Shown piece after piece: positions 9,614 to 17,863 of a DNA stretch of 64,000 nt. The notes beneath the pieces are model-generated. The model searched no databases. It was not told the origin of the DNA and saw only the letters and a list, made by a program, of their open reading frames with translations. Source of the stretch: Hymenobacter psoromatis (GTDB lineage: Bacteria > Bacteroidota > Bacteroidia > Cytophagales > Hymenobacteraceae); contig CP014771.1 in assembly GCA_001596155.1 (NCBI GenBank), positions 2,852,001-2,916,000 on the forward strand. Direction: 5' to 3'. Numbering within the stretch: the stretch's first letter is position 1; each line of letters begins with the position of its first letter. A program made the position numbers and the translations under genes.

Positions 9614-10402
9614 CTATTGGGCCAAGTGCGCGTCAAATTGGGTGAGCAAGGCGGCCAGCAGGCGCTCCTGCACCTCCTCGACTGGCACAGAATGGCCCAG
9701 CTCGGCGGCCAGCGACGTAACGGCCTTGTCGGTAATGCCGCAGGGCACGATGTACCCAAAATAGTGCAGGTCGGTGTTCACGTTGAGGGCCAGGCCGTGC
9801 AGCGTTACCCAGCGGCTGCACCGCACGCCCATCGCGCAGATTTTGCGCGGGTTGGCAGCGCCGGTTTCCCAGCCCAGCCACACGCCGGTGAGGCCCGCGA
9901 TGCGGCCCGCCCGCAGCCCGTAGGTAGCCAGGGTTTGAATAACGGCTTCCTCCAGCGCCCGCAGGTACCAATGGATATCGGGCCGGAAATTTTCGAGGTC
10001 GAGCAGGGGGTAGGCCACCAGCTGGCCGGGGCCGTGAAAAGTGATGTCGCCCCCGCGGTTGATGCGGTGAAACGTGGCCCCGTGCGCCGCCAGGGCCGCT
10101 TCATCGAGCAGCAGGTGCTCGGGCTTACCGCTTTTGCCCAGCGTGTAGGTGGGCGGGTGCTGGCAAAACAGCAGGTGGTTGGGCGTGGGCTGGGGGGGTA
10201 GGCCGGCCGCCCCGGCCTGCCGGTTTTGCGCCTTGATGGCCAGCGTGCTGGTCAATAACTCCTCCTGCAAATCCCAGGTAGGCACGTAGGGCACGAGGCC
10301 CAGCCGCTGCACCGCTATGGCCCGCTGGGCAGTGGCTACTGCCGCCGACGGCACCGGAGCCGCTGGCACAACGGGTGCCACACAAGCCGAGTACAAGTCC
10401 AT
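9614..10402 (-). CDS. lipB: Lipoyl(octanoyl) transferase LipB
   Basis: LipB moves octanoyl from acyl-carrier protein to lipoyl domains, the first step of lipoate synthesis. With the ATG at 10402 the protein is 262 aa. An in-frame start at 10450 exists, but a promoter box at 10448-10455 overlaps it, so the downstream ATG is better. Family motifs are RGGDITFHGPGQLVAYPL, the catalytic Lys in PRKICAMGV and the catalytic Cys in YIVPCGITDKAVTSL. The first 30 or so residues are a Pro/Ala-rich extension. Confidence 0.92.
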   Translation of the reverse strand: MDLYSACVAPVVPAAPVPSAAVATAQRAIAVQRLGLVPYVPTWDLQEELLTSTLAIKAQNRQAGAAGLPPQPTPNHLLFCQHPPTYTLGKSGKPEHLLLDEAALAAHGATFHRINRGGDITFHGPGQLVAYPLLDLENFRPDIHWYLRALEEAVIQTLATYGLRAGRIAGLTGVWLGWETGAANPRKICAMGVRCSRWVTLHGLALNVNTDLHYFGYIVPCGITDKAVTSLAAELGHSVPVEEVQERLLAALLTQFDAHLAQ

Positions 10403-10447
10403 AGAGGGGGTAGGAAAAAGCAGGAGCCACTTGGTTGGCCAGCTATA

Positions 10448-10455
10448 CAAAGTTA
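10448..10455 (-). promoter_or_regulatory. -7 box upstream of lipB
   Basis: The minus strand reads TAACTTTG, matching TAnnTTTG, about 45 nt before the lipB ATG. This supports the start at 10402. Confidence 0.5.
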
Positions 10456-10548
10456 CTTCGCACCGCAGGCTTTAGCTTGCGGGCCGGGCGCGAGGCCCGC
10501 CAAAACCACCGGATTGCCGGAAGCTTTCCCCTTATTCCTACCCCCTTT

Positions 10549-10908
10549 ATGCCAACCGACGCGCACGCGCTGGGCTGGGCCGGCGAGGCCGCCGCCGCCG
10601 CTCATTACCAGCGGGCGGGCTACGAATTGCTGGCCCAGGGCTACCGCCACGGCCGCGCCGAGATAGACCTGGTGCTGCGCCAGGGCACGGCGCTGCTGGT
10701 TTTCGCGGAGGTAAAAACCCGCTCGGGCGGCCAGTTTGGCCCGCCCGAAACGTTTGTTTCGAACCGCAAAAAAGAGCTATTTCGCCTGGCAGCCACGCAC
10801 TTGCAGGAAGAGCTGGACTGGCGCGGCGACATCCGCTTCGACATCGCGGCCCTCACGCAGCTGCGCGAAGGCTTCCGGGTCGAGGTCTTTGAAGATGCCT
10901 TTTACTGA
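10549..10908 (+). CDS. YraN family (UPF0102) nuclease-fold protein
   Basis: UPF0102/YraN is a small conserved family with a PD-(D/E)XK nuclease-like fold of uncertain role. The 119-aa product starts at the ATG at 10549, and family length of about 120 supports this start. It shows GWAGEAAAAAHYQRAGYELL, then GRAEIDLVLRQGTALLVFAEVKTR. The latter carries the D-x(n)-E-x-K signature (EIDLV...FAEVKTR) expected of the fold. Its 3' end overlaps the convergent YwqK-like gene by 7 nt. A CTACCCCC motif lies just before the start. Confidence 0.88.
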   Translation: MPTDAHALGWAGEAAAAAHYQRAGYELLAQGYRHGRAEIDLVLRQGTALLVFAEVKTRSGGQFGPPETFVSNRKKELFRLAATHLQEELDWRGDIRFDIAALTQLREGFRVEVFEDAFY

Positions 10909-12020
10909 GCCGGCGTGGGCGTGGGCGTGCCAGGAGGGGTAGGCGACACGGCCGGCGGCGTGGCGACGGGCGGGTGGTAGCCGGGGCGGCGGCTTTGGGC
11001 CTTGCGCACGGGCGGGCGGGGGGTAGGGACGCCGTGGCTGCCGGGGCGGCGGGCGTCTCTCACGGGCGCGGCGTCGGGGTCGGCGTCGCCGCGCTTGTCG
11101 ATGTTCTTCTCCTTGTCGAAGATAATGGAGCCGCCGTGGCTGTACTCCCGAATCAGCTCGGGCTCCTCTACTTCGGGCTCGTAGCCGCTCTCGCCGTATT
11201 GAAACACGTAGTGCGGGTACTTCTTGTAGTCGCCGAAGTTGGTCCACTCCCCTACCCGGCGGCCGTTCTCGAAGTGGCCGGTCCAGAGGCGGCGGCCGTC
11301 GTTGCGAAACAGCGCGTAATCGCCTTCCAGCTTGCCGTTTACGTAGGGCACCACTTCTTTGAGCATGGTTTGGCCCGCGTCGTAGTAGCTGATGTTGGCA
11401 TCGCGCGGGAAACCCATCTCGTAGTGGATTTTGGTGAGCAGCACGCCTTTTTTGTCGAATTTCTCCCAGCGCAGGTGGCGGGTGCCGTTGGCGAAGTAGC
11501 CGGTTTCGAGCACCTGGTTGTTCTGCATCCGCTTATAAGGGCCATGCAGCACTTTATCGGTAGCGGCATCTAACTCACCCACGGCCTTGAAAATCTTGTG
11601 CTTTTTGGGGCTGAAATAATATACGGCCGGCGACATCGGGTTGGGCTGCCTGAACGTCTTGAGGTAGTAAAACACCTCAATTGTCTGGTTACGCCCCTTA
11701 GGCCCCGACTTCACGACGCCCCTCTTGATGCGGTCACCCAGGAAGACGTTTTTCTTGATGCGCTTTTTGCGCTGGGCGTTCTTTTCGGCATCTTTGGCGG
11801 CGCGCTCCTCGGCCTTGGTGAGCACCGCCTTGCGGCCCGCGATGCTAAGCTTGGGTGCGCCTTTGCGGGCGGTGGTCGTCAGGGTATCGCCGGGTGCCCC
11901 GAGGCCGGCCACGGCCAGGTCACCGGGCCGCGAGTTGAACGACACCGTTTTGCGGGTGCAGCCCACGGCCAGCAGTGCGAGCCAACCCATCAGCCAAAAG
12001 CGAGAACGGAGCAGAAACAT
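10902..12020 (-). CDS. YwqK/MORN-like repeat lipoprotein
   Basis: The ATG at 12020 gives a 372-aa protein with a lipoprotein signal (LALLAVGC). Between about residues 150 and 290 it has repeated GxYxNGxxxGxWxxY-type units (GYFANGTRHLRWEKFDKKG, GHFENGRRVGEWTNFGDYKK). These are typical of the YwqK family, often labelled antitoxin but common as surface repeat proteins. The N-terminal mature part is basic. The C-terminal 70 residues are Pro/Arg-rich with several PTP/PPG repeats, partly built from CTACCCC motif copies. No toxin gene is adjacent, so I do not infer antitoxin activity. Confidence 0.75.
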   Translation of the reverse strand: MFLLRSRFWLMGWLALLAVGCTRKTVSFNSRPGDLAVAGLGAPGDTLTTTARKGAPKLSIAGRKAVLTKAEERAAKDAEKNAQRKKRIKKNVFLGDRIKRGVVKSGPKGRNQTIEVFYYLKTFRQPNPMSPAVYYFSPKKHKIFKAVGELDAATDKVLHGPYKRMQNNQVLETGYFANGTRHLRWEKFDKKGVLLTKIHYEMGFPRDANISYYDAGQTMLKEVVPYVNGKLEGDYALFRNDGRRLWTGHFENGRRVGEWTNFGDYKKYPHYVFQYGESGYEPEVEEPELIREYSHGGSIIFDKEKNIDKRGDADPDAAPVRDARRPGSHGVPTPRPPVRKAQSRRPGYHPPVATPPAVSPTPPGTPTPTPAQ

Positions 12021-12085
12021 AGAATATGTACGGAATTTTAGTCGCCAGCCCAACGCGAATTTAAGCTATTTTGGTGCCTTGGCAG

Positions 12086-12185
12086 TAGCGCGAACTTTCC
12101 AGTTCGTGCGCGAGCGCAGCGAGTAGGCGGCACCGCACCATTTGCCAGATGCGCTCGCGCACGAACTAGAAAGTTCGCGCTACGT
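12086..12185. repeat. 33-bp inverted repeat (MITE/REP-like hairpin)
   Basis: The arms start GTAGCGCGAACTTTCC and end GGAAAGTTCGCGCTAC-like, with one mismatch in 33 and about 34 nt between them. The right arm supplies the last codons and stop of the cyanophycinase-like gene. Confidence 0.8.
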
Positions 12186-12984
12186 CAACCGTGTCGCCAG
12201 CCACCAGCAGGCTTACCCGAAAGCCCTGGCCGCCCACGGGCTGGCCGGGGGGTAGGCCCTCGCAGTGGCGGGCGCTGAGCTGGCGGCCATCCACGAGCAC
12301 CACCGTTTCATCGCCAAATACTTCGGGAGGACGGCCGGGCCGGAAGACCAGGCCCGTTTCTTCGTTCAGGCCCAGACCCAGCAGGTGGGGGTAGGCCAGC
12401 ACGGCGTGGAGCAAGCGCGGAAAGCGCGCCCGCTCCACGAAGTGCTGGTCGATGAGCAGGCCGGGCAGCACGTCGAGGCCGGGCAGCAGGCTGATGCCGC
12501 CGGCCAGCAGGCTGCGCCAGCCCCTACCCCCCACCAGCATTTGGGTGCCGAGGGCGGCCGCGCCGGCGCTGGTGCCGGCCAGCACGAAGCCCGCGTCGTG
12601 CTGGCAGCGCTGGCGCAGCACCGCCAGAAACTCGGTGCCCAGCAGGCATTCGGTGAGGCGCTCCTGGTCGCCGCCCGTGAGCAGCAGCAGCGCGGCGTCG
12701 CGCAGACGGGCCAGCGTGGCGGGGTCGTCGGCGGGGTGCGCTTCGTCCACCACGAGGTGGCCGACGTGGGAATAGCCCAGCGCGCCCAGCTCGGCGGCGT
12801 AGGCGGCGTGGGTGCGGGCCGGGTCGTGGGCGGTGGCCGTGGTCAGCACTTCGAGGGGGGCGGGGGGGGTAGGCAGCAGCCGGGCCAGCTGGGCCAGCAG
12901 CGGGGCATCGTGGCCGCCCCCCAGCACCACGATGGTGCCCTGGGGCGAGGGGGTAGCGACGAGCGCAGGGGTGGCGGGAGTCAA
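12166..12984 (-). CDS. Cyanophycinase-like peptidase (S51 family)
   Basis: This 272-aa serine peptidase resembles cyanophycinase/peptidase E (S51). Such enzymes cleave Asp-linked dipeptides or cyanophycin. Visible motifs are LLLTGGDQERLTECL, the nucleophile elbow AGTSAGAAALG and LIDQHFVERARFPRL. They correspond to the GGDQ, GTSAGA and DQHF blocks of cyanophycinase. There is no signal peptide, suggesting a cytoplasmic enzyme. The last five residues (VARTF) and stop codon lie inside the right arm of an inverted repeat, so the natural C-terminus was probably altered. No cyanophycin synthetase is in the window. Confidence 0.78.
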   Translation of the reverse strand: MTPATPALVATPSPQGTIVVLGGGHDAPLLAQLARLLPTPPAPLEVLTTATAHDPARTHAAYAAELGALGYSHVGHLVVDEAHPADDPATLARLRDAALLLLTGGDQERLTECLLGTEFLAVLRQRCQHDAGFVLAGTSAGAAALGTQMLVGGRGWRSLLAGGISLLPGLDVLPGLLIDQHFVERARFPRLLHAVLAYPHLLGLGLNEETGLVFRPGRPPEVFGDETVVLVDGRQLSARHCEGLPPGQPVGGQGFRVSLLVAGDTVDVARTF

Positions 12985-13064
12985 AACAACGGGCGGAAGC
13001 GGATACAGCCACGAAGTACGCCAAAAATGCCGGGCAGGCCGCCAATAAGCGCCGGGTTCGGGCG

Positions 13065-13072
13065 TAATTTTG
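13065..13072 (+). promoter_or_regulatory. -7 box upstream of mgtE
   Basis: TAATTTTG matches TAnnTTTG, 73 nt before the chosen mgtE ATG. A longer in-frame reading from a TTG overlapping this box is therefore unlikely to be used. Confidence 0.5.
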
Positions 13073-13144
13073 CCCCGTCCCTACCCCCTGCCTAGCGAAA
13101 CAATCCCTTTTTTCGAAGCCCTTCACCCGGTTTTCCTCCTGCCT

Positions 13145-14527
13145 ATGACCGCGCCCGAAACCTTGGACCAAATTACGACACTGATTCAGGAGGGCGAGTT
13201 TTTTAAGTTAAAGAAGCTGCTGCGCTCATTTCAGGCCAGCGAATTGGTGGAGCTGATTGAGAATGAGGACGAGCGCGAGCAGCTCATCATTTTCCGGCTG
13301 CTGCCGCTGGAGCTGGCCACCCAGGTTTTTGAGTACCTCGACCTGGAGGTGCAGCGCCACTTTCTCGAAAACCTGGCGCAGGACAAGATGACTGACATTC
13401 TCAATGAGATGTCGCCCGACGACCGCACGGCCCTGCTGGAGTTTCTGCCCGCCAACTTCGTGGCCGAGCTGGTGCAGAACCTCTCCGAGCCCGAGCGCCG
13501 CGTCACGCTGCAGCTGCTGGGCTACCCCGAGTATTCGGTGGGCCGCCTGATGACGCCCGACTACATCGCCATTCGCGAGAACTGGACCGTGCAGCAGGTG
13601 CTCGACTTCGTGCGCCAGCACGGCGGGCAGTCCGAAACCCTGAACATGCTTTACGTCACGGACGCGCGCGGCAAGCTCATCGATGACATCCGCATCCGGG
13701 AATTTTTGCTGGCCGCGCCCACCACGCGGGTCCGCGACATCATGGACCAGCGCTTCGTGTCGCTCACGGCTGCCCAGGACCAGGAGGAGGCCATCGATAT
13801 TTTCCGGCGCAACGACCGCGTGGCGCTACCCGTGGTGAGCCCCGACCAGGGCATTTTGCTCGGCATCGTGACCCTAGACGATATTCTCAGCATTCGGGAG
13901 GAGGAAGACACCGAGGACATTCAGAAGTTCGGCGGCTCCGAAGCGTTCGACGAGCCCTACCTCGCTACCCCCCTGTTTCGGCTGGTGCAGAAGCGCGCCG
14001 GCTGGCTGGTGGTGCTCTTTCTGGGTGAATTGCTGACGGCCTCGGCCATGCAGTTTTTTGAGGGCGAATTGCAGAAAGCCATCGTGCTGGTGCAGTTTAT
14101 TCCGCTCATTATCAGCTCGGGGGGCAATTCGGGGTCGCAAGCCACCTCGCTCATCATCCGGGCGATGGCGCTGGGCGAATTTACCTTGGGCGAGTGGTGG
14201 CGGGTGCTGCGGCGCGAACTGCTGGGCGGCATCATGCTGGGCCTGATTCTGGGCTGCGTGGGCTTTGCGCGCATCGCCATCTGGCAGAGCATCACGCCCA
14301 TTTACGGGCCGCATTGGCTGGCGGTGGCCTCCACGGTGGGCGTGGCGCTGGTGGGCATCGTGCTGTGGGGCAGCATCGCGGGCTCCATGCTGCCCCTGAT
14401 TTTGCGGCGGCTGGGCCTGGACCCGGCCACCTCGTCGGCCCCCTTCGTGGCTACCCTCGTGGACGTGACGGGGCTCATTATCTACTTCACCGTGGCCCTG
14501 GTGATGCTGCGCGGCACGCTGCTCTAG
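13145..14527 (+). CDS. mgtE: Magnesium transporter MgtE
   Basis: This is a Mg2+ channel of the inner membrane, gated by cytosolic Mg2+. The ATG at 13145 gives 460 aa, the normal family length. Domains in order: an N-terminal helical superhelix (residues 1-130, with MSPDDRTALLEFLP), two CBS domains (about 130-255, including GRLMTPDYIAIRENWTVQQV), then five transmembrane helices. The pore-region motif LIISSGGNSGSQATSLIIRA is present. The C-terminal helix contains the family string PATSSAPFVATLVDVTGL. No other ion genes are adjacent. Confidence 0.95.
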   Translation: MTAPETLDQITTLIQEGEFFKLKKLLRSFQASELVELIENEDEREQLIIFRLLPLELATQVFEYLDLEVQRHFLENLAQDKMTDILNEMSPDDRTALLEFLPANFVAELVQNLSEPERRVTLQLLGYPEYSVGRLMTPDYIAIRENWTVQQVLDFVRQHGGQSETLNMLYVTDARGKLIDDIRIREFLLAAPTTRVRDIMDQRFVSLTAAQDQEEAIDIFRRNDRVALPVVSPDQGILLGIVTLDDILSIREEEDTEDIQKFGGSEAFDEPYLATPLFRLVQKRAGWLVVLFLGELLTASAMQFFEGELQKAIVLVQFIPLIISSGGNSGSQATSLIIRAMALGEFTLGEWWRVLRRELLGGIMLGLILGCVGFARIAIWQSITPIYGPHWLAVASTVGVALVGIVLWGSIAGSMLPLILRRLGLDPATSSAPFVATLVDVTGLIIYFTVALVMLRGTLL

Positions 14528-14545
14528 CCCGCGAAAAGCAGGTAG

Positions 14546-14613
14546 AACTACGGGTTTTTTAAACCGCGTACTTCTACGCTAGCACTACTACTCGCTGGGT
14601 CGTCCCTTTGCAG
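14546..14613 (+). promoter_or_regulatory. 68-nt conserved promoter-like element, copy A
   Basis: This aligns without gaps to 17862-17929. It starts with an imperfect dyad (AACTAC ... CGTACTT), then TTCTACGCTAGCA, a 19-nt variable spacer and CCCTTTGCAG. It lies between mgtE and the two-component unit, oriented toward the latter. Confidence 0.6.
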
Positions 14614-14652
14614 CTACAACCGTGGCTTCAGAGTTGGTAAAAGACCTGGCTG

Positions 14653-14686
14653 AAAAGCCCCTTTGCCAGCGCACGGGGGCTTTTTT
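14653..14686 (+). terminator. Rho-independent terminator/possible leader attenuator
   Basis: AAAAGCCCC and GGGGCTTTTTT form a stem with a T-run. It lies 126 nt after mgtE but also about 40 nt downstream of the promoter-like element copy A and upstream of the 14821 gene. Confidence 0.7.
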
Positions 14687-14820
14687 ATGCCTGCGCTGGT
14701 AAATCGCCTATCTCCTTGCGCAGCTTTACGTTGCGTGCCGGCTTCGCAGCTGAATGGGTAAGCCGGCTGCCGGCTTTACCTTGCCGCAGCAACTTCTTCC
14801 TCAACCCTTTTTCCCACCCA

Positions 14821-15648
14821 ATGACAACCATCATCGACCAGCATCAATTTGACAAATACGCGGCGGCGTGGAGCCGCCACGTGAGCCACCACCAGGATTT
14901 AACGTCCATATTTCAGCAGGCCGACGGCAGCCAGCTGCGGGCCGTGCGGTTTTCGTTCGAAACCCTGGAATATCTGCTGTCCACGGTAGGGGCGCGGCGC
15001 GTCAAGGCTCAGTTTCTGCTGAAGGAAGATGACAAATCGGGGGAAAAGCGCTTCACGCTGGCGCTCTACGCCACCGATGCCAGCGACGGGCGCATTTCGG
15101 CCTATTACCTGGCGCAGTACCTGGCCCCGGTGCCTACCGACCAAGACCCCGATAAGCTAGGTAAAACCGACTTCCTCGGAACCGATAGCCTGAGCGCCCA
15201 GATTCCCAACGCGCTGGTTCACACCTGGCTCAACAACTGGAAGGCCGCTTCCCCGGTAACGGCCGACATGTTCAGCAGCAACTATGGCCCACTCACGGGC
15301 TACACCTTCGACATGGGCGACTTTCTGGATTCTTTCTTTTACGCCAGTCCAGCCAAAACCAAGGAGTTGTTTGTGCTTTTTGGCTTGCACCAGCACTACC
15401 CCGCTTTCCCCGACTGCTACGCCCTGAAGCAAACGTTCGGGCTGGTTCTGCGCATCAATCAACTGGCGGATGACTCGGCAAAACCCATCGCTGATTTCCC
15501 CACTGAGCACACGAACTTCCTCAAAGCCAGCGAGAACACTACCTCTCACGCGGAGCTGCTAAAAGCCGTCAAACTGTGGCTGGCTGAAAATGACGACCCG
15601 ATTGGGCAGCCGTTCTACGACTATTCTAGTCCTACCCCCCCTTATTGA
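14821..15648 (+). CDS. Hypothetical protein of a two-component operon, 275 aa
   Basis: I do not recognise a family. The ATG at 14821 (MTTIIDQHQFDKYAAAWS) is preferred to an upstream TTG in the leader. The product is soluble, mixed alpha/beta and acidic, with no signal peptide or membrane helix. Conserved-looking blocks are LDSFFYASPAKTKELFVLFG and GLVLRINQLADDS. It is followed 62 nt later by a membrane protein and then a histidine kinase and response regulator on the same strand. A role as an accessory or input protein of that signalling unit is inference only. Confidence 0.55.
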   Translation: MTTIIDQHQFDKYAAAWSRHVSHHQDLTSIFQQADGSQLRAVRFSFETLEYLLSTVGARRVKAQFLLKEDDKSGEKRFTLALYATDASDGRISAYYLAQYLAPVPTDQDPDKLGKTDFLGTDSLSAQIPNALVHTWLNNWKAASPVTADMFSSNYGPLTGYTFDMGDFLDSFFYASPAKTKELFVLFGLHQHYPAFPDCYALKQTFGLVLRINQLADDSAKPIADFPTEHTNFLKASENTTSHAELLKAVKLWLAENDDPIGQPFYDYSSPTPPY

Positions 15649-15710
15649 TTGCTAACATCCATGTGCTGATGTAATTCTTTATTCTTACCAACATTACTTA
15701 ACATACTAAC

Positions 15711-16370
15711 TTGACAGTCAGCACTATTCAAGCGGTTAACGGCGTAGGCAAGATAGCGCAGCTAATATTAGCGATAGCTTTCACCTTGGGCTTGATAAAA
15801 TACCGTCGCTTGCCGGCTAATCTGCGCTATTTGGTCGCCCTACTGGGCCTGGAGGTCGCTACGGAGATTGTTGGCAACGTATTAACCCACTATCGTCAGC
15901 CCAACCTATTCATTATTTCTATATACTTGGCGGGCGATATTTGGCTGCTGGCGCTGGTATACGATAAAACCCTGAACTGGCCCGCCTTTTCGCGGCTGCG
16001 GCCGTGGCTGGCGGGCGGCTTCGTGGCATATTGCGCGCTCGATAGCCTGCTGGCCCCCGAAGTGGCCCGCTTCAAGCCAACGTTGCTGGTGCTGGAAAGC
16101 CTACTGATACTGGGGCTGGTAGCGCTCTATTTCCGCAAGCTACTCAATGAGCTGCGCGTGAATAATCTGAGCCAGGAACCCATGTTTTGGGTGTCGATAG
16201 GTCTGATTATCATCCACCTGGGCAATTTACAGATTGCCTTGTTCAGCAATTTCTCCCTGAGCCATTATTCCCGGCAACTGAACCTGAACATTTGGGCCAT
16301 TCACGCGCTACTTTTGGTGGTGTTATATAGCTGCTACCTCGTGGCCCTATGGATTCGCCCCCGGAACTAG
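15711..16370 (+). CDS. Six- to seven-helix membrane protein, putative sensor input
   Basis: This 219-aa protein consists almost wholly of transmembrane helices, with at least six hydrophobic segments between residues 10 and 215. The best start is a TTG at 15711 (TTG ACA GTC AGC), as no ATG lies close upstream. Its end overlaps the histidine kinase by 22 nt, so the two are translationally coupled. The kinase has only one membrane segment. This protein may therefore act as its sensory module, like the separate 7TM input proteins of some Bacteroidota kinases; that is inference. No enzymatic motif is seen. Confidence 0.65.
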   Translation: MTVSTIQAVNGVGKIAQLILAIAFTLGLIKYRRLPANLRYLVALLGLEVATEIVGNVLTHYRQPNLFIISIYLAGDIWLLALVYDKTLNWPAFSRLRPWLAGGFVAYCALDSLLAPEVARFKPTLLVLESLLILGLVALYFRKLLNELRVNNLSQEPMFWVSIGLIIIHLGNLQIALFSNFSLSHYSRQLNLNIWAIHALLLVVLYSCYLVALWIRPRN

Positions 16371-17161
16371 CGTTTAGCCAGTTGCTGCTGGGCGGCATCA
16401 GCTTTATGCTGCTGTCGGCGGGGGCGCTGGTGGTGTTCGTCGTCACGTACCAAAAGCGGCTGCTGCAACAGCAGCTGCGGCTGCACGCCGTCGAGGCCGA
16501 GTACCAGCAGCAGCTGCTGGCCGCCGTTATCGACGCGCAGGAACACGAGCGCGAGCGCATCGGGCGCGACCTGCACGACGGTATCGGCTCGACGCTGGCC
16601 ACGGCCAAGCTGCTGGTGGGCCGGCTGGGCAGCCTGGCCGCGCCGGCCGAAGCCGCCAGCCTCACGGGCCGGGTCAAGGATATTCTGGGTAATGCCGTGC
16701 AGGACGTGCGCGGCCTCTCGCACAGCCTCTACCCGGCCGTGCTCGACCGCTTTGGCCTGGCCGAAGCCTTGCAGCACCTCGCCGACGTGAGCACCGACGC
16801 CGGCGCGCTGCCCGTGGACCTGGAAATTGAGTATCCTTACCCCCTACCCCTGCCCCAGGAGCTGGCCTTGTATCGCATATGCCAGGAGCTGATTCATAAT
16901 GCCCAGAAGCACGCGCACGGCGCTACGCACCTCGCCGTGGGGCTGCACCAGGCCGGCCCGCGCCTCACCCTGACCGTGGCCGACGACGGCATCGGCTTCG
17001 ACCCCGCGGCGCTGGCGCTGGCCCGGCCGGCTTCGGGCGGCGTGGGCCTGCGCGGCATCGAGGTGCGCGTGCGCATGTTGCGCGCCCGCTTCAGCCAGCA
17101 GTCGGCCCCCGGCCAGGGCACCCGCACGCTTATTGAGCTGGAAACTTCGCTCGCTACCTAA
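16349..17161 (+). CDS. NarL/DesK-type sensor histidine kinase
   Basis: This 270-aa kinase starts at the ATG at 16349, inside the preceding gene. Residues 11-33 are one transmembrane helix. A coiled coil (about 35-65) leads into a HisKA_3 dimerisation domain with H-box ERERIGRDLHDGIGSTLA (phospho-His76). The HATPase_c domain has N-box ELIHNAQKHAH (about 180-190) and G-box ADDGIGFDP (about 211-219). It has no periplasmic sensor domain. Its partner response regulator follows 18 nt later. Confidence 0.93.
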   Translation: MDSPPELAFSQLLLGGISFMLLSAGALVVFVVTYQKRLLQQQLRLHAVEAEYQQQLLAAVIDAQEHERERIGRDLHDGIGSTLATAKLLVGRLGSLAAPAEAASLTGRVKDILGNAVQDVRGLSHSLYPAVLDRFGLAEALQHLADVSTDAGALPVDLEIEYPYPLPLPQELALYRICQELIHNAQKHAHGATHLAVGLHQAGPRLTLTVADDGIGFDPAALALARPASGGVGLRGIEVRVRMLRARFSQQSAPGQGTRTLIELETSLAT

Positions 17162-17179
17162 CCCTACCCCCCTTCCGCT

Positions 17180-17863
17180 ATGGCAACTTTAACCACCTCC
17201 ATCCAAATCGCGCTGCTCGACGACCACCAGCTGTTTCGGCAGGGGCTGCGCTACATTTTGCAGGCGCTGCCCTTCGTGGAGGAAGTGGTGGAGGCCAGCG
17301 AGTTTGACGAGCTGCTGACGCTCTGCCGCCAGCGCGTGCCCGACATTTTGCTGCTCGACCTGCAAATGCCCAACATCGACGGCACGGAGGCGGCGCGCCA
17401 GCTCTTGCTGGAGTTTCCCGACCTGCGCATCATCGTACTCTCCATGTTTTCGGCCGATAAGTATATCTCCCAGATGATGAAGCTGGGCGCGCGCAGCTAC
17501 CTGCCCAAAGACGCGGACCAGGACCAGTTGCGCGCCACCATTGAGGAGGTGCTGGCCACGGGCTATTCCTTCACGCCGCGCATTTCGCGGGCCCTCATCC
17601 GGGGCGTGCAGCACCCCGAGCGCACCCCTACCCCCGCCCAGCCCGACCTGGTGCAGCTCACCACCCGCGAGCGCGAGGTGCTCAACCTCATCTGCCAGGG
17701 CTGCACCGCTTCCGACATTGCCGGGAAGCTCTTCATCAGCAAGCGCACCGCCGAGGGCCACCGCCAGAAGCTGCTTGAAAAAACCCACGCCCCCAACGCG
17801 GCCGGCCTGGTCGTGTTTGCCGTGCGCCACGGCCTGCTCGACGGCCCGGTGGGACGGGTATAA
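17180..17863 (+). CDS. NarL/FixJ-type response regulator
   Basis: This 227-aa DNA-binding response regulator has a receiver domain at residues 8-125, with the acidic pair DD at 14-15, phosphoacceptor Asp60 (DILLLDLQMPN) and Lys110 (SYLPKDAD). The LuxR-type HTH at about 160-215 carries LTTREREVLNLICQG and SKRTAEGHRQKLLEKT. It is encoded directly after its cognate kinase. Its stop codon overlaps by 2 nt the second copy of the 68-nt dyad-bearing element, a natural candidate operator for this regulator. Confidence 0.94.
   Translation: MATLTTSIQIALLDDHQLFRQGLRYILQALPFVEEVVEASEFDELLTLCRQRVPDILLLDLQMPNIDGTEAARQLLLEFPDLRIIVLSMFSADKYISQMMKLGARSYLPKDADQDQLRATIEEVLATGYSFTPRISRALIRGVQHPERTPTPAQPDLVQLTTREREVLNLICQGCTASDIAGKLFISKRTAEGHRQKLLEKTHAPNAAGLVVFAVRHGLLDGPVGRV

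Noticed and set aside
10902..12020. Antitoxin reading of the YwqK-like lipoprotein
   Set aside because: It is an exported lipoprotein with no toxin beside it; the family name does not establish function.
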